64,000 nt of DNA from Cohnella phaseoli (GTDB taxonomy: Bacteria; Bacillota; Bacilli; Paenibacillales; Paenibacillaceae): assembly GCF_003386235.1 (NCBI RefSeq), contig NZ_QRDZ01000019.1:1-64000 (forward strand). Direction: 5' to 3'. How positions within the stretch are numbered: position 1 is the first letter of the stretch; each line of letters opens with the position of its first letter. This document shows, in pieces, positions 1-9,702 of this stretch. Position numbers and translations under genes: made by a program. Under the pieces are notes generated by a model. It saw nothing but the letters and a program-made list of their open reading frames with translations. It was not told the origin of the DNA and ran no database searches.

Positions 1-50
1 TTCCAACAGCAACCGTAAGGAGATACATCCCCACAAAAACATTCATCGAG

Positions 51-92
51 ATAAAACAAAGGCTGCTCATAAGTCCACTTATGAGACAGCCC
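51..92 (-). terminator. Intrinsic terminator of the chemotaxis receptor gene
   Basis: On the minus strand a GGCTG-TCTCATAAGT / ACTTATGAG-CAGCC hairpin is followed by a T-rich run (TTTGTTTT). It sits about 30 bases after the stop codon of the receptor gene. The remaining first 50 bases show no gene. Confidence 0.75.
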
Positions 93-120
93 CATCCCCA
101 CCAATACCATCGGCTCAGCT

Positions 121-1881
121 TCAGCTGATTTTGAAACGGCTGGCGAGCTCCTTCATGTTCGTGGACATTTGGCTCAGCCGTTCGGCGGACGAAGCGATCT
201 CGTCCATCGCCGCCAGTTGTTCCTCGTTCGCCGCCGTGATGGAGCCGGCTGTTTCGGCCGACTTGGCCGAGCCTCCCTCCATCTGCTGCAGCGATGCCGC
301 AACCTCCTGGACGCTGGCGGACATTTGCTCGGCTGCGGCGGAAGCTTCTTCAGCCTGCTCGGCAACTCCGCGCGTCGCTTCGTAGATGCGTGCGAACGCC
401 TCGCCCGTCTGACGGATCGAGGAGATGCCGTACTGCACTTCTCGTTCGCCCTTCGCCATGGAGTCGCCCGCCCTCTCAATGTCGCCGACGATCGCTTCAA
501 CCAGCTCCGTCACTTGAACGGCGGATTCGTCGGAGCGCTCAGCCAGTTTGCGGATTTCGCCCGCAACGACGGAGAAGCCTTTGCCGTGCTCGCCCGCGCG
601 GGCCGCTTCGATGGAAGCGTTCAGCGCCAGCAGATTCGTCTGCGCCGATATTTCCCGGATCGCCCGGGAGATGTCGGCGATCTGCTGGGAGCGGTCCCCG
701 AGCTGTCCGACGACTTGACCGATCTCGCCGACCGTATCGTGAATCGTCCCCATTCGCTCGGAGGATTGATCGAGCAGCGCTCGGCCTTCCTCCGCTTGCT
801 TTAACGTCGCCGCGGAGGCTTCGAACGTCATCCCCGCCGAATTCGCGATTCGATCGATGCCGACCGTCATCTCTTCCATCGCGTCGGCCGTTTCTCCGAC
901 TCCCTTCGCCTGCGCTTCATTGGCTGCCGCCAATTCGACCAACGATTCGGATGTCCGATGCGCGGCTTTTACCGTATCGCCGATAACGCCCGACAGTTGT
1001 CTCGAGGAAGCCGCAAGCGCGTTCGCGCTGAGCAACTGATTGCCCGCCAGCTCTCTTAAGCTGTGCGACAACTGATTAAAAGCGCCGGCCAACCGGCCGA
1101 TTTCGTCGCGATTGCGGACTGAGAGCCCCTCTTCGGTCAGATCGCCTTGCGACATCCGCTCGGCCAGCTTCGTGATCCGGATGATCGGACGGGAAATATG
1201 CTCGCTGAACAGGACGAGCGCCACCATGCCGCCGACCAGGCAGCTGATCAGCGTGATCGCAATGGCCCATAAAATCGCGCGCTGTCCCTCGTTATAGTCT
1301 CTCATATAAGAGCCGGCCGCGATGATCCAGCCCCAATTGGAATTGGCCTCGGCATAGACGATTTTGCGAGCTTCCTTGTCCGAATGAGGCAGCGGCCAAT
1401 CGTAGAAGGTAAAGCCGCCGCCGCCGAGAGCGGAGGTTACGACATCGCGAATATAATAAACGCCGTCGGAGGTCATCTTATCCCAGATGTTTTCCCCTTC
1501 CTGGCTCGGATGGGCCAGAAGGGTTCCTTTGTCGTCCAGAACGTAGAAGTATCCGTTTTCGCCTAAATCTATCTTTGTATTGATCGGTCTCGTGTTGTCC
1601 GCTCGCTTCTCGCCCAGCAGCATGATCCGCAAGCTCTCTTCGGCTTCCTCGCGCGTAACCGATCCGCTCTTGACGGACTCGTCCAATGCGTTCAACATTT
1701 CGTTCGCCATTCTTACGTTGTTTTTCAAGCTTTTCTCGATCAAATCGTTCGTTTCCTCGGAGGCCACCCGGTAAGCGACAACGCCGAGTACGAGAATCGG
1801 TACAATCAGCAGAAAGAAACAAACCGCAAACAGCTTTTTTCTAATCGTGAGCATGCGTGAGTATTTAGCATTTTTCGACAT
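121..1881 (-). CDS. Methyl-accepting chemotaxis protein, single-Cache sensor
   Basis: Transmembrane chemoreceptor that would sense a small ligand outside the cell and control CheA. Residues about 14-37 form TM1. The extracellular part (about 40-200) has the sCache_2 signature (GENGYFYVLDDKGTLLAHP). TM2 is near 205-228, followed by HAMP and a long methyl-accepting coiled coil. Its hairpin tip contains the conserved AQTNLLALNASIEAARAGE block. The ATG at 1881 is chosen because a GGGGGG ribosome site lies seven bases upstream; a TTG two codons earlier is possible but worse placed. The gene is monocistronic with its own terminator. A second receptor of similar size lies at 47557-49311. The ligand is unknown. 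Confidence 0.93.
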   Translation of the reverse strand: MSKNAKYSRMLTIRKKLFAVCFFLLIVPILVLGVVAYRVASEETNDLIEKSLKNNVRMANEMLNALDESVKSGSVTREEAEESLRIMLLGEKRADNTRPINTKIDLGENGYFYVLDDKGTLLAHPSQEGENIWDKMTSDGVYYIRDVVTSALGGGGFTFYDWPLPHSDKEARKIVYAEANSNWGWIIAAGSYMRDYNEGQRAILWAIAITLISCLVGGMVALVLFSEHISRPIIRITKLAERMSQGDLTEEGLSVRNRDEIGRLAGAFNQLSHSLRELAGNQLLSANALAASSRQLSGVIGDTVKAAHRTSESLVELAAANEAQAKGVGETADAMEEMTVGIDRIANSAGMTFEASAATLKQAEEGRALLDQSSERMGTIHDTVGEIGQVVGQLGDRSQQIADISRAIREISAQTNLLALNASIEAARAGEHGKGFSVVAGEIRKLAERSDESAVQVTELVEAIVGDIERAGDSMAKGEREVQYGISSIRQTGEAFARIYEATRGVAEQAEEASAAAEQMSASVQEVAASLQQMEGGSAKSAETAGSITAANEEQLAAMDEIASSAERLSQMSTNMKELASRFKIS

Positions 1882-2111
1882 ATACAAGCCCCCCGACCCA
1901 ATCTATTAGTTATTTTTACCTACGACACCCTTCAGAACATCATAGCAGAAGATTAGCCAAGCGATTTCTAGTTTCTGATCCGATTTCGGACAAATGTGTG
2001 AACGATTCAAAAACCGAACACATGTACGAAAACGAAGGGCATTTACTCCATCGAACGTGTTATACTTAAAGGATAGCTTTCTGATTTCAATGATTCGGGA
2101 GACCTTCAAAT

Positions 2112-3764
2112 ATGATACCGACCTATGAACTGGACGACGACCAATGGGATCAGCTCGTCCGCGACGTCGCCAAACATTTCGGCGAGGTCACGATCAGCAG
2201 AGGCTTCCAATACTTCAAACGAGGCAAAGTCGTGAAGCTGATCCTTCCCGCAGAACGCACGGTGAAAGCCGTCGTCGAGGGAGGCGATCTGCACCATGTC
2301 TCGATTAACTTGGACTCCCTCTCGTCAAGCCGCTGCGACTGCCCCGTCGGCTACAACTGCAAGCATATGTTTGCCTCGCTTCTTCGGTATGCCGACATGC
2401 ACAATCGCCCGGTCCATTCGCTGATTAACGCTAAATCGATTACGGGAGCTTCAGCGCCGCAAGCCCAATCCCGGGCAGCTTCCTACAACGAGGCCAGGCA
2501 GCTCGCGGCCAAGAAGGCCGCGGAAGATCTCGCCCTGCTGCAGAAACAAGCCAAACGGATCGCCGAGCTGAGCGTGAAGGAATGGCACGAATGGTTCGAG
2601 CTGGCGACCGCGTCGCTCATGCAGAGCTCCCGCAATACGCAATTTATCAACGATGCCTTAGCCGCGATCTACCGGCATAAAACTTCCCTCCCTGCCGATG
2701 TCGACGCTTTTTTCCTGCTGCACGCCCATTTCTATGTGCTCGGGAAGCTGACCAAGCAGCCGCAGGACGTATCCGGCTATATGTATTCCTATTTGGCTTT
2801 TCACACGCACCATGCCGCTTCCGATCTGCAGGGCAAGATTGCCCAGCGCATCGTCCAGATGGCCAAGACAGCCGTAAGCCCCGGCAACGAATCCAGAGCG
2901 AGGCAGACGCTCGATTACTTGCGGCGCGAAATGCTCGCAGAGACGCACGACAGCCGCTACTACCTTCATCATTATCTGCAGGTGTGGAGGGGCTGGTTTC
3001 TTCCCTCAACAAATACCGCCGCATCCGCAAACGAGGAAGAAATCGCCCGCATCGACGAGACGGCGAACCAGCTTGAGTTGCCTTCTCCATCCCTTGCCCT
3101 GAACGTTGCCCAAGCCGCGCTAAAGACGTATCAAAGAAAAGATGAAGAAGCTTGGGAGCTGCTGCGGGCGGTCGACGAGCAGTCGAACATCCCCGAGGAT
3201 TTTCTATTGGGTCTGCTTGAGCATCTTACGGAATCCGAAGATTGGCCGAGACTCCCCGACTGGCTGGCGGAAATCGCTCCGCTGCTCAATCTCCGCAGAG
3301 CGAACAGTGTGCGCGTATATTCGGAATACTGGGACTTGGCTATGCGTCATCTTCCCGAAGCCGGACCGCAAATGTGGGACAGTCTCGTCTCTCTGCTGCC
3401 TCTCACCCGCGAGCTGTACGAGAAGAAGCTAATGGAAACCGGCCAATGGCAGCGATGGATGGATTTCCAGCTCAGCCTGGGCAGCGATCCGCTGGAATTC
3501 CGAGTTACCGATCTGGCGCCTATCGACAAGGGCGCGCCGGAAGCGCTGCTTCCTTTTTACCACCAGGCGGTCGAACGCTATGTTCTGCTCAAAAATAGAG
3601 ACGGCTACAAAACGGCGGTGAAGCTGCTCAAAAGATTGGCTAAGCTGTATAAGAGGCTGAAACGGGAATCGCGCTGGGAGGCCTTTTTCGATGCGTTCGT
3701 GGACAGGCACAGCCGCCTGCGCGCGCTTCAGGAGGAGCTTCGGAAAGGAAAGCTGCTGATATGA
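2112..3764 (+). CDS. SWIM zinc finger protein, partner of SNF2 helicase
   Basis: A 550-residue protein with a SWIM zinc finger near the N-terminus: C75-x-C77, then C83-x-H85 (CDCPVGYNCKH), the CxC...CxH pattern known to bind zinc and to mediate DNA or protein binding. The rest is alpha-helical with no motif I recognise. Its stop codon overlaps the start of the next gene in an ATGATG, so the two are translationally coupled. SWIM proteins encoded next to SNF2 helicases are a recurrent bacterial pair and probably form a chromatin- or repair-type complex; the substrate is not known. The region before it (1882-2111) holds only promoter-like AT-rich sequence. Confidence 0.9.
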   Translation: MIPTYELDDDQWDQLVRDVAKHFGEVTISRGFQYFKRGKVVKLILPAERTVKAVVEGGDLHHVSINLDSLSSSRCDCPVGYNCKHMFASLLRYADMHNRPVHSLINAKSITGASAPQAQSRAASYNEARQLAAKKAAEDLALLQKQAKRIAELSVKEWHEWFELATASLMQSSRNTQFINDALAAIYRHKTSLPADVDAFFLLHAHFYVLGKLTKQPQDVSGYMYSYLAFHTHHAASDLQGKIAQRIVQMAKTAVSPGNESRARQTLDYLRREMLAETHDSRYYLHHYLQVWRGWFLPSTNTAASANEEEIARIDETANQLELPSPSLALNVAQAALKTYQRKDEEAWELLRAVDEQSNIPEDFLLGLLEHLTESEDWPRLPDWLAEIAPLLNLRRANSVRVYSEYWDLAMRHLPEAGPQMWDSLVSLLPLTRELYEKKLMETGQWQRWMDFQLSLGSDPLEFRVTDLAPIDKGAPEALLPFYHQAVERYVLLKNRDGYKTAVKLLKRLAKLYKRLKRESRWEAFFDAFVDRHSRLRALQEELRKGKLLI

Positions 3765-6745
3765 TGCACAACCGGACGGAACGAAAAATATATGTACGCG
3801 GCCTGCTCGGAGAATATGGCGACGTGCTGCTCCACGGCTATTACGCAGCCCCCAACGGCTCCGTGTCCGGCATCGCCTTGAAGCACTCCTTATTTGCTTG
3901 GCACGAGGCCTCATTCTACGGAACGGAGCTGCTTTTCCATACTTTGGAGGACATCGAAGCTGTCGTTTTGCCATCCGAGATGGTGATCCCGTACTTTGCC
4001 GCGCCTAAATTGCTCAACCATATCGAGTGGGAATGGGAAGATGACGCTAAGCGGTTGCTTGAGCTGGCTCCCCTGTTGGCCCGACAAATCGAGGAGAAAA
4101 AATACCACCCGAGCTTCGAGGCCCATTTGGCAGACAAGCTGGAGTGGGTATGGGACGAAGATTCTCTATCTTCGGAGGAGCGAGCTTCCCTCGAAGCGGC
4201 TGCAACGGACAATGAATTCCTAGTCAAACTTCGCGCGGCATTCTCAGCGGGAGTGTTTAGCACACATTACGGTCTGCCGACGTCGGCGGGCGACCTTCGC
4301 CGAGAATACCCGCTGCTCTTCCCGAACAAAAACAAGCTCGACCACGCCGGAATGAGCGAGAACGACTGGCTCGTCTTCATCGGCTGGAAAGCGGACAACG
4401 CCCCTTTCCGTCCCGCCATGCAGCTGCTGGAGCCGGGCGAGCAGGAGGACGACTGGCGCATACGGCTCGTTCTTCAGGACAAAGCGGAGGAATCGGCGAT
4501 CTTCCCGGCGCGTTTGGCCGCGACCGGCGAGCTGCTCGGCACATGGCCCGAGGGATGGTCGTCCTATATCTCCCAGCGTTCCGGGCAATGGCTGGAGCGA
4601 TTGCTCGCCTTGCTGCCGGACGATCGCTTTAACGGCTCTCCTCGCGATCTATTTGCGGAACCGATGGACGACGAAGCCGCCTGGCGCTTCCTGACGACGG
4701 ACAGCCAGCGGCTGCTGGCGGCCGGTTGGCAGGTGCTGCTGCCCGCCTGGTGGGAGACGGCCAGCCGCAAGAAGCCGCGCCTGCGCGCCCAAGTCGGCGC
4801 CGGCGAAGGAGGCCGCGCCGGCGGGTCGCTGTTCGGACTCGACTCGCTAATCGACTTCAACTGGAGAATCGCCATCGGCGATGTCGATCTGTCGGAGGCG
4901 GAATTCGCCGAGCTGGTCGCCAAAGGCGCCAGACTCGTTCGTTTTCGCGGCCAATGGATTCAGCTCGACCCGGCGCTGCTGGCGCAAATTCGCAAGGCGA
5001 TGTCCTCCGTGGACAGACGCCAAGGTCTCTCGTTCCAGCAAATTCTTCAATTGCATCTGCTTGGCGGCGACGATGGCTGGGACGCGCAGCGAGAGGAGAA
5101 CGAAGAGGAGCAGGACATTGACTGGGAGCAGCGCATCCGTCTGGAGATTGAGCTGAACGAGCATTTGACGGAGCTGATCGGCCAGCTGACGCAGCAATCG
5201 GAGCAGCCGAGACTTCCCGTGCCCCTGGGATTGCGGGCCGAGCTTCGCTCCTATCAGCAGGAAGGATACGCCTGGCTCTCGTTCCTTCGCCAGTTCGGGC
5301 TTGGCGCCTGCCTTGCGGACGATATGGGCCTCGGCAAGACGGTACAGCTTATCGCCTACCTGCTGCATATTCAAGAAAGTGCGGCCGGACCCGAACGTCC
5401 AATGCCGTCGCTGATCGTCTGCCCGACCTCCGTGCTCGGCAACTGGCAGAAGGAAATCAGCCGCTTCGCCCCTTCGTTGAAGGTGATGCTGCATTACGGA
5501 AGCAAACGTCTAAGCGGAGAAGAGTTTACTGAAGCGGCCCGACAGGCGGACATCGTGCTTACGTCGTACGCGACCTGTTCTCTCGATCAAGAGACGCTGC
5601 AGGAAGTGATTTGGACCTCGATCAGTCTCGACGAAGCGCAAAATATTAAAAATGCCCAAACGAAGCAATCGCTCGTCGTGAGAAGCCTGCAGGCCAGACA
5701 TCGCATCGCGCTAACCGGAACGCCGATCGAGAATCGGTTGTCCGAGCTGTGGTCGCTGTACGATTTCATCAATCCCGGCTACCTGGGCAGCTCGCGCGAG
5801 TTCCAGCAACGCTTCGCGGTGGCGGTGGAGAAGGACAGGGACGAGCAAAGCACGGCCAGCCTGCAGAAGCTGATCAAGCCGTTTATGCTGCGGCGCAAGA
5901 AGAAGGACCCGGCTATTCAGCTGGATCTGCCGGACAAAAACGAAATGAAAACCTATGTTCATCTGACCGCGGAGCAAGGCGCTCTGTACGAGCAGACGGT
6001 GAACGAGCTGATGGAGAAAATGAAGATGCTGGAGGGGATCGAGCGCAAGGGAGCGATTCTGGCCGCACTGACCCGGCTCAAGCAGCTGTGCGATCATCCG
6101 CTGCTGCTGACGAAGGAAGCCGTGCCCGAAGCCCCTTCTTCCGAAGAGAAGCCGCTTGATATCGATGCGCTCGTCGGACGCTCCTCCAAGCTGGAACGGT
6201 TGCTGGCTATGGTCAAGGAGCTTCGCGAAGAGGGCGACCGCTGCCTGATTTTCACGCAATATATCGGCATGGGCAACATGCTGAGGCGGGTTTTGGAGCA
6301 GGAATTGGCAGAGCCCGTCCTCTACCTGAACGGCAGCACGCCCAAAACGACGAGAGACCGCATGATCGAGCAGTTCCAGTCGGCAGTCGCGGAACCTTCT
6401 TCTTCGGAAGAGAACCGCCCCGGCGTTTTCGTACTCTCGTTAAAGGCCGGCGGAGTAGGACTGAATCTAACGGCAGCGAACCACGTCTTCCATTTCGACA
6501 GATGGTGGAATCCCGCGGTCGAGAACCAGGCGACGGACCGCGCCTATCGGATGGGCCAGACGCGGGACGTGCAGGTGCACAAATTTATCGCGCTTGGCAC
6601 GCTGGAGGAGAAAATCGACGAGATGCTGGAAAGCAAACAACAGCTCAGCGATAATGTCGTCTCCTCTTCCGAGGGATGGATCACCGAGCTGTCGACGGAG
6701 GAATTGCAGGATTTGTTTACTTTGCGGCGCGACCTCGTCGGATGA
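3761..6745 (+). CDS. SNF2-family DNA-dependent ATPase/helicase
   Basis: A 994-residue SWI2/SNF2-type translocase. The N-terminal half (about 1-470) is the variable SNF2-associated region of bacterial homologues. The ATPase core follows: Walker A DDMGLGKT near residue 520, DEAQ box (SLDEAQNIKNA) near 622, TGTPIENRLSEL, then the C-terminal helicase lobe with LSLKAGGVGLNLTAANHV and the arginine-finger motif QATDRAYRMGQ. All core motifs are intact and length is normal. Family members remodel or translocate along double-stranded DNA without strand separation. The start overlaps the SWIM gene stop by four bases, indicating an operon. No terminator is evident before the convergent gene at 6757. Confidence 0.95.
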   Translation: MMHNRTERKIYVRGLLGEYGDVLLHGYYAAPNGSVSGIALKHSLFAWHEASFYGTELLFHTLEDIEAVVLPSEMVIPYFAAPKLLNHIEWEWEDDAKRLLELAPLLARQIEEKKYHPSFEAHLADKLEWVWDEDSLSSEERASLEAAATDNEFLVKLRAAFSAGVFSTHYGLPTSAGDLRREYPLLFPNKNKLDHAGMSENDWLVFIGWKADNAPFRPAMQLLEPGEQEDDWRIRLVLQDKAEESAIFPARLAATGELLGTWPEGWSSYISQRSGQWLERLLALLPDDRFNGSPRDLFAEPMDDEAAWRFLTTDSQRLLAAGWQVLLPAWWETASRKKPRLRAQVGAGEGGRAGGSLFGLDSLIDFNWRIAIGDVDLSEAEFAELVAKGARLVRFRGQWIQLDPALLAQIRKAMSSVDRRQGLSFQQILQLHLLGGDDGWDAQREENEEEQDIDWEQRIRLEIELNEHLTELIGQLTQQSEQPRLPVPLGLRAELRSYQQEGYAWLSFLRQFGLGACLADDMGLGKTVQLIAYLLHIQESAAGPERPMPSLIVCPTSVLGNWQKEISRFAPSLKVMLHYGSKRLSGEEFTEAARQADIVLTSYATCSLDQETLQEVIWTSISLDEAQNIKNAQTKQSLVVRSLQARHRIALTGTPIENRLSELWSLYDFINPGYLGSSREFQQRFAVAVEKDRDEQSTASLQKLIKPFMLRRKKKDPAIQLDLPDKNEMKTYVHLTAEQGALYEQTVNELMEKMKMLEGIERKGAILAALTRLKQLCDHPLLLTKEAVPEAPSSEEKPLDIDALVGRSSKLERLLAMVKELREEGDRCLIFTQYIGMGNMLRRVLEQELAEPVLYLNGSTPKTTRDRMIEQFQSAVAEPSSSEENRPGVFVLSLKAGGVGLNLTAANHVFHFDRWWNPAVENQATDRAYRMGQTRDVQVHKFIALGTLEEKIDEMLESKQQLSDNVVSSSEGWITELSTEELQDLFTLRRDLVG

Positions 6746-6756
6746 CGGCGGACGAT

Positions 6757-7035
6757 CTAGAGGTGCCGCTGCAGCTCCGCTTTCCGAATGAGCCTGCGCG
6801 CCACGACGCTGCCACCGATCATTAAGGAGGAACAACAAAACAGGCCTACGGCCGCCACCGTTCGTTCGTCGGCGCCGAGGCCGGCCGCCACGGAACCGCC
6901 GGTTACGCCGCACGCGATTCCCAGCACGGCCGACAGCACGCCCAGCGCTTTGCCCACTGGGGACAAAGCGCCGATGGCGAGCGTCGTTAAGCAAGCCAGA
7001 GAGGCCAACCCCGCCGATAACAGCAATAAGACCAT
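6757..7035 (-). CDS. Small hydrophobic membrane protein, function unknown
   Basis: About 92 residues if translation starts at the ATG at 7035, which follows a GGGGTGAT ribosome site; an upstream in-frame start would add an unlikely 18 residues. The protein is Ala/Gly/Leu-rich with three predicted membrane spans (MVLLLLSAGLASLACL, GVLSAVLGIACGVTGG, VAAVGLFCCSSLMIG) and a basic C-terminal tail (RRLIRKAELQ). It converges on the SNF2 gene. No family is recognised and no function is proposed. Confidence 0.65.
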   Translation of the reverse strand: MVLLLLSAGLASLACLTTLAIGALSPVGKALGVLSAVLGIACGVTGGSVAAGLGADERTVAAVGLFCCSSLMIGGSVVARRLIRKAELQRHL

Positions 7036-7126
7036 ACGATCACCCCGTCTAGTATATGAATTCCTTACTAGAATGGTCATGAATCGCACTCGCTAAACCG
7101 CCTATCGGCTCTTTCTCTCTTAAGGA

Positions 7127-7483
7127 TTACTCCTCGTCCCTTTTCACTTCGTTCAAGCTTTTCAAATATTGTTTAATTTGCTTCTGGGCCTTGCCCGACA
7201 CGGGCGTAATCACCTCTCCGTTTCTCGTGCGCAGCTTGACGATATTCAAAATCCCATCAAAAGCTTCTACGCGCTCCGGGTGAATCAGCGTTCCGCGATC
7301 CGTCCGTACGAACCCGGATTCCTCCAGCAAGTCGGACAATTCTTTAATCGTAGATATCATTTTATACTCGTCGTCATAGGAATAAATGGTCAGTTTTCCC
7401 TCTCCGTTCGTCTGTAAATAGACAATCTCCTTCACGTCCAGCAAGCGATGTTCCCCACTTGAGCTCAGCAACGGCAGCAGCAT
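7127..7483 (-). CDS. LytTR-type DNA-binding protein
   Basis: A 118-residue protein that is essentially a LytTR DNA-binding domain on its own: VKEIVYLQTNGEGKLTIYS, then a segment ending in GFVRTDRGTLIHPERVEAF, then the closing strands ending in VSGKAQKQIKQYLKSL. LytTR domains normally follow a receiver; stand-alone versions are known and may regulate by direct sensing or by competing for sites. A good AAGGGGGGAG ribosome site precedes the ATG. Its target genes cannot be told from the sequence. It is divergent from the XRE regulator at 7706, with an AT-rich 220-base region between them. Confidence 0.82.
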   Translation of the reverse strand: MLLPLLSSSGEHRLLDVKEIVYLQTNGEGKLTIYSYDDEYKMISTIKELSDLLEESGFVRTDRGTLIHPERVEAFDGILNIVKLRTRNGEVITPVSGKAQKQIKQYLKSLNEVKRDEE

Positions 7484-7705
7484 CCGTCTCCCCCCTTCCT
7501 GGCAGCTTGTTGCGCATAAGATTCTTCGGTACGGAGATGATACTCATTAATCGTATTAAATATGAAAAAAAGAACTGAATGTCTTGATTATAGCTTTAAA
7601 TGCGATTTATGAATACTAATTTTATAATAACTGTATCTTTCTACCGATTCATTACCTCTCTCCTCTTTTCTACACTGATAAGGAATGAATGAGAGGTGTG
7701 AACGA

Positions 7706-8074
7706 TTGGCGAACGAGATTCTTAAGCTAGTCGGCCAACGCATACGGAGCCTGCGCAAGGAACGGGGAATGTCGCAGGAGCAGCTTGGAGAAAAGGGCGG
7801 CTTCCATTACTCCTATATTGGACAAATCGAACGGGGCGAGAAAAATGTTGCTCTGCTGAATCTGGCTAAAATCTCCGCAGCGCTGGAGGTTAGCTTGTCG
7901 CAGTTGTTCACTTATGTGGACGGGGAAGAGAAACGCACCGACTCGGAAAACGATCTTCAGGAAATCTTGTCGGCGCTGCGCTACCAGAAGCCCGATCAGG
8001 TTCGGTTGGTTCGCAATGTCGTACGGGAAATTCTCGGCGAAGGCGACCGCTATACGACGAACAAGCCGAATTAG
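7706..8074 (+). CDS. XRE-family helix-turn-helix regulator
   Basis: About 122 residues with a Cro/C1-type HTH in the first 65 residues (VGQRIRSLRKERGMSQEQLGE...YIGQIERGEKNVALLNLAKI) and a short acidic C-terminal part of unknown role. The TTG at 7706 is preferred to the ATG at 7685 because GAGAGGTG lies seven bases before it, while the ATG lacks a ribosome site. The AT-rich upstream region contains a TATAAT at about 7622 but no convincing -35. Targets are unknown; many such repressors are autoregulatory. It ends at a bidirectional terminator. Confidence 0.85.
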   Translation: MANEILKLVGQRIRSLRKERGMSQEQLGEKGGFHYSYIGQIERGEKNVALLNLAKISAALEVSLSQLFTYVDGEEKRTDSENDLQEILSALRYQKPDQVRLVRNVVREILGEGDRYTTNKPN

Positions 8075-8111
8075 GATTGGCTTTGTGCCTTCATCCTGAC
8101 TGCAGGCAACA

Positions 8112-8158
8112 ATAAAAGGCTTTCACCGCCTTGCTTCAAGCGGTGAAAGCCTTTTTTA
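8112..8158. terminator. Bidirectional intrinsic terminator
   Basis: A 15-16 bp perfect stem (AAAGGCTTTCACCGC / GCGGTGAAAGCCTTT) with a 10-base loop has T-runs on both strands. It separates the convergent XRE gene and the gene ending at 8163. Confidence 0.9.
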
Positions 8159-8162
8159 TAAG

Positions 8163-8780
8163 TTAATCCGATTTGGCATAGCGCAATATCGCGACAGCAG
8201 CCCGTTCTCGTCGGTCGGGATTATCGCTGCGAAGCGCCGCCTTAAGCACCGCCAGCGCCTCCGCGATCGTCTCGCGATCGACTTGCGGCAAGTCGCCGTC
8301 AGACGGCTTATTTTCGAGCTGCGGGGCCAGCCATCGATCCAGCTGCGCTAACTGCGACGGATAAGCGAACAGCTTGAGCAGTCCGGGGGCATCCAGCGTG
8401 CCCTGCACGAGATCGTTCAGCTCCGAGCGGGGAATCCGACGCAGCCACGTCACTCCGCGGCGATGACAGGTTCCGTCCTCGCCGGTGTCGGACGACTCGA
8501 CATAGAAGTAATCCCCGACATCGCCGATCATCACCGTGTCTCCATTTTCCAGCAACACATAATCGCCGTCCTGCACGCCGTTTACGAATAGATCGATTTC
8601 CGCCGCCTCGCGTCCCCGCTCCGCAAACCCGCCGTCAGCCAATCTTGTCTCTATTTCGTGCCGGTCCGCACCTTCCAAATCGCCGATCCCCGGGTATCCG
8701 ATGCTGACATAGTTGTCCTCAAGAAATTGTTTAACCTTTCCCTCAAGAGCCGGAATCGGCCGCAAACTATAGATTTTCAT
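8163..8780 (-). CDS. Uncharacterised protein with EVE/PUA-like module (COG4127-like)
   Basis: A 205-residue protein. Residues about 50-110 read NGVQDGDYVLLENGDTVMIGDVGDYF...HRRGVTWL, the pattern seen at the start of predicted Mrr-type restriction endonuclease proteins (COG4127), in which a beta-barrel module of PUA/EVE type precedes the nuclease. Here the C-terminal part is only a short helical segment with no nuclease motif, so any nuclease assignment would be unsafe. An AAGGGGAG ribosome site precedes the ATG. It lies 15 bases after the ZIP transporter gene in the same direction and may be co-transcribed with it. Function unknown. Confidence 0.6.
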   Translation of the reverse strand: MKIYSLRPIPALEGKVKQFLEDNYVSIGYPGIGDLEGADRHEIETRLADGGFAERGREAAEIDLFVNGVQDGDYVLLENGDTVMIGDVGDYFYVESSDTGEDGTCHRRGVTWLRRIPRSELNDLVQGTLDAPGLLKLFAYPSQLAQLDRWLAPQLENKPSDGDLPQVDRETIAEALAVLKAALRSDNPDRRERAAVAILRYAKSD

Positions 8781-8795
8781 TCGCCGCGTCTCCCC

Positions 8796-9539
8796 TTATC
8801 CGAACCACTGGCTAATATACAGCATGATCAGCAGCCCCAAAATAAACGAGTAGGTCGAAACCCTTTCATACCCGTGCCCATGGCTTTCCGGAATGAGTTC
8901 CTTATAGGAGATAAACAGCATCGCTCCTGCGGCGAAAGCCAGCCCGTAACCGATCATCCCCTGAATGCCGCTTGCCGTAAAATAACCGATAACCGCCGAG
9001 ACGGCCTCCATCAAGCCGGTGAAAAAAACGATGGCGAACGATCGCAGCTTGCTGACTTTCGAGTTGATGAGAAATACGGCGAGGATAAGCCCTTCCGGCA
9101 TGTTCTGAGCTCCGATCGAGATCGCCACCATCGGCCCTAGGCCATCGTTTTGACTGGCATAGCTAAAGCCCGTGCTCAGGCCTTCGGGAATGTTATGTAT
9201 GAACAGCGCGATAATGACCAGCAGCGATTTCGAGTCGAAGGAGCTGACGCGGCTGTCGTTCTCGACGTCGATATGAGGGATGTTTTTCTCGATCAAATCG
9301 AGCACGACGACTCCGACCAACAGCCCGATCGTCAGTCCCAAAATGCCCGATTCCTTGATCGCCTGCGGCATAAGTCCGAACGCCGAGGCCGACACCATGA
9401 TGCCTGCGGTAAACGCGATCAGAATATCCTTCCACTTCTCGGACAATCTGCGAATGAAAAAGATGGGAGCGGCCCCAACTACAGTAGCCATCGCCGAAAT
9501 AAAGCTCCCCAGCAAAGCGGATTCCAAAACCGGATACAC
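8796..9539 (-). CDS. ZIP-family divalent metal transporter
   Basis: A membrane protein of about 247 residues, eight predicted spans, with the paired ZIP metal-site signatures: HNIPEGLSTGFSYASQNDG in TM4 and SIGAQNMPEGLILAVFL in TM5, i.e. the HNxPEG and QNxPEG motifs. ZIP proteins import Zn2+ or related divalent cations into the cytoplasm. The internal start is uncertain: the GTG at 9539 directly abuts an AGGAAGG site, so the TTG at 9527 is an alternative with better spacing. No Zur or other metal-regulator box was recognised upstream. Confidence 0.9.
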   Translation of the reverse strand: MYPVLESALLGSFISAMATVVGAAPIFFIRRLSEKWKDILIAFTAGIMVSASAFGLMPQAIKESGILGLTIGLLVGVVVLDLIEKNIPHIDVENDSRVSSFDSKSLLVIIALFIHNIPEGLSTGFSYASQNDGLGPMVAISIGAQNMPEGLILAVFLINSKVSKLRSFAIVFFTGLMEAVSAVIGYFTASGIQGMIGYGLAFAAGAMLFISYKELIPESHGHGYERVSTYSFILGLLIMLYISQWFG

Positions 9540-9640
9540 CCTTCCTGCCGATTACGTATGTGTCTTTTGATTCTAATTTGAAACGACCGGTATTGCAATG
9601 ACCGCTTGCAGTTCCGAACCGCCGACCTATTCACGCACCT

Positions 9641-9692
9641 AAAAAACAGAGGGCCATCCCCCGGTCATCTCCTGACCGAAAGGGATAGCCCC
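9641..9692 (-). terminator. Intrinsic terminator of the mannosidase operon
   Basis: On the minus strand nested stems GGGCTATCCC...GATGGCCC and CGGTCA...TGACCG are followed by TCTGTTTTTT. It lies just after the stop codon of the GH38 gene. Confidence 0.85.
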
Positions 9693-9702
9693 CATAGCAA
9701 GC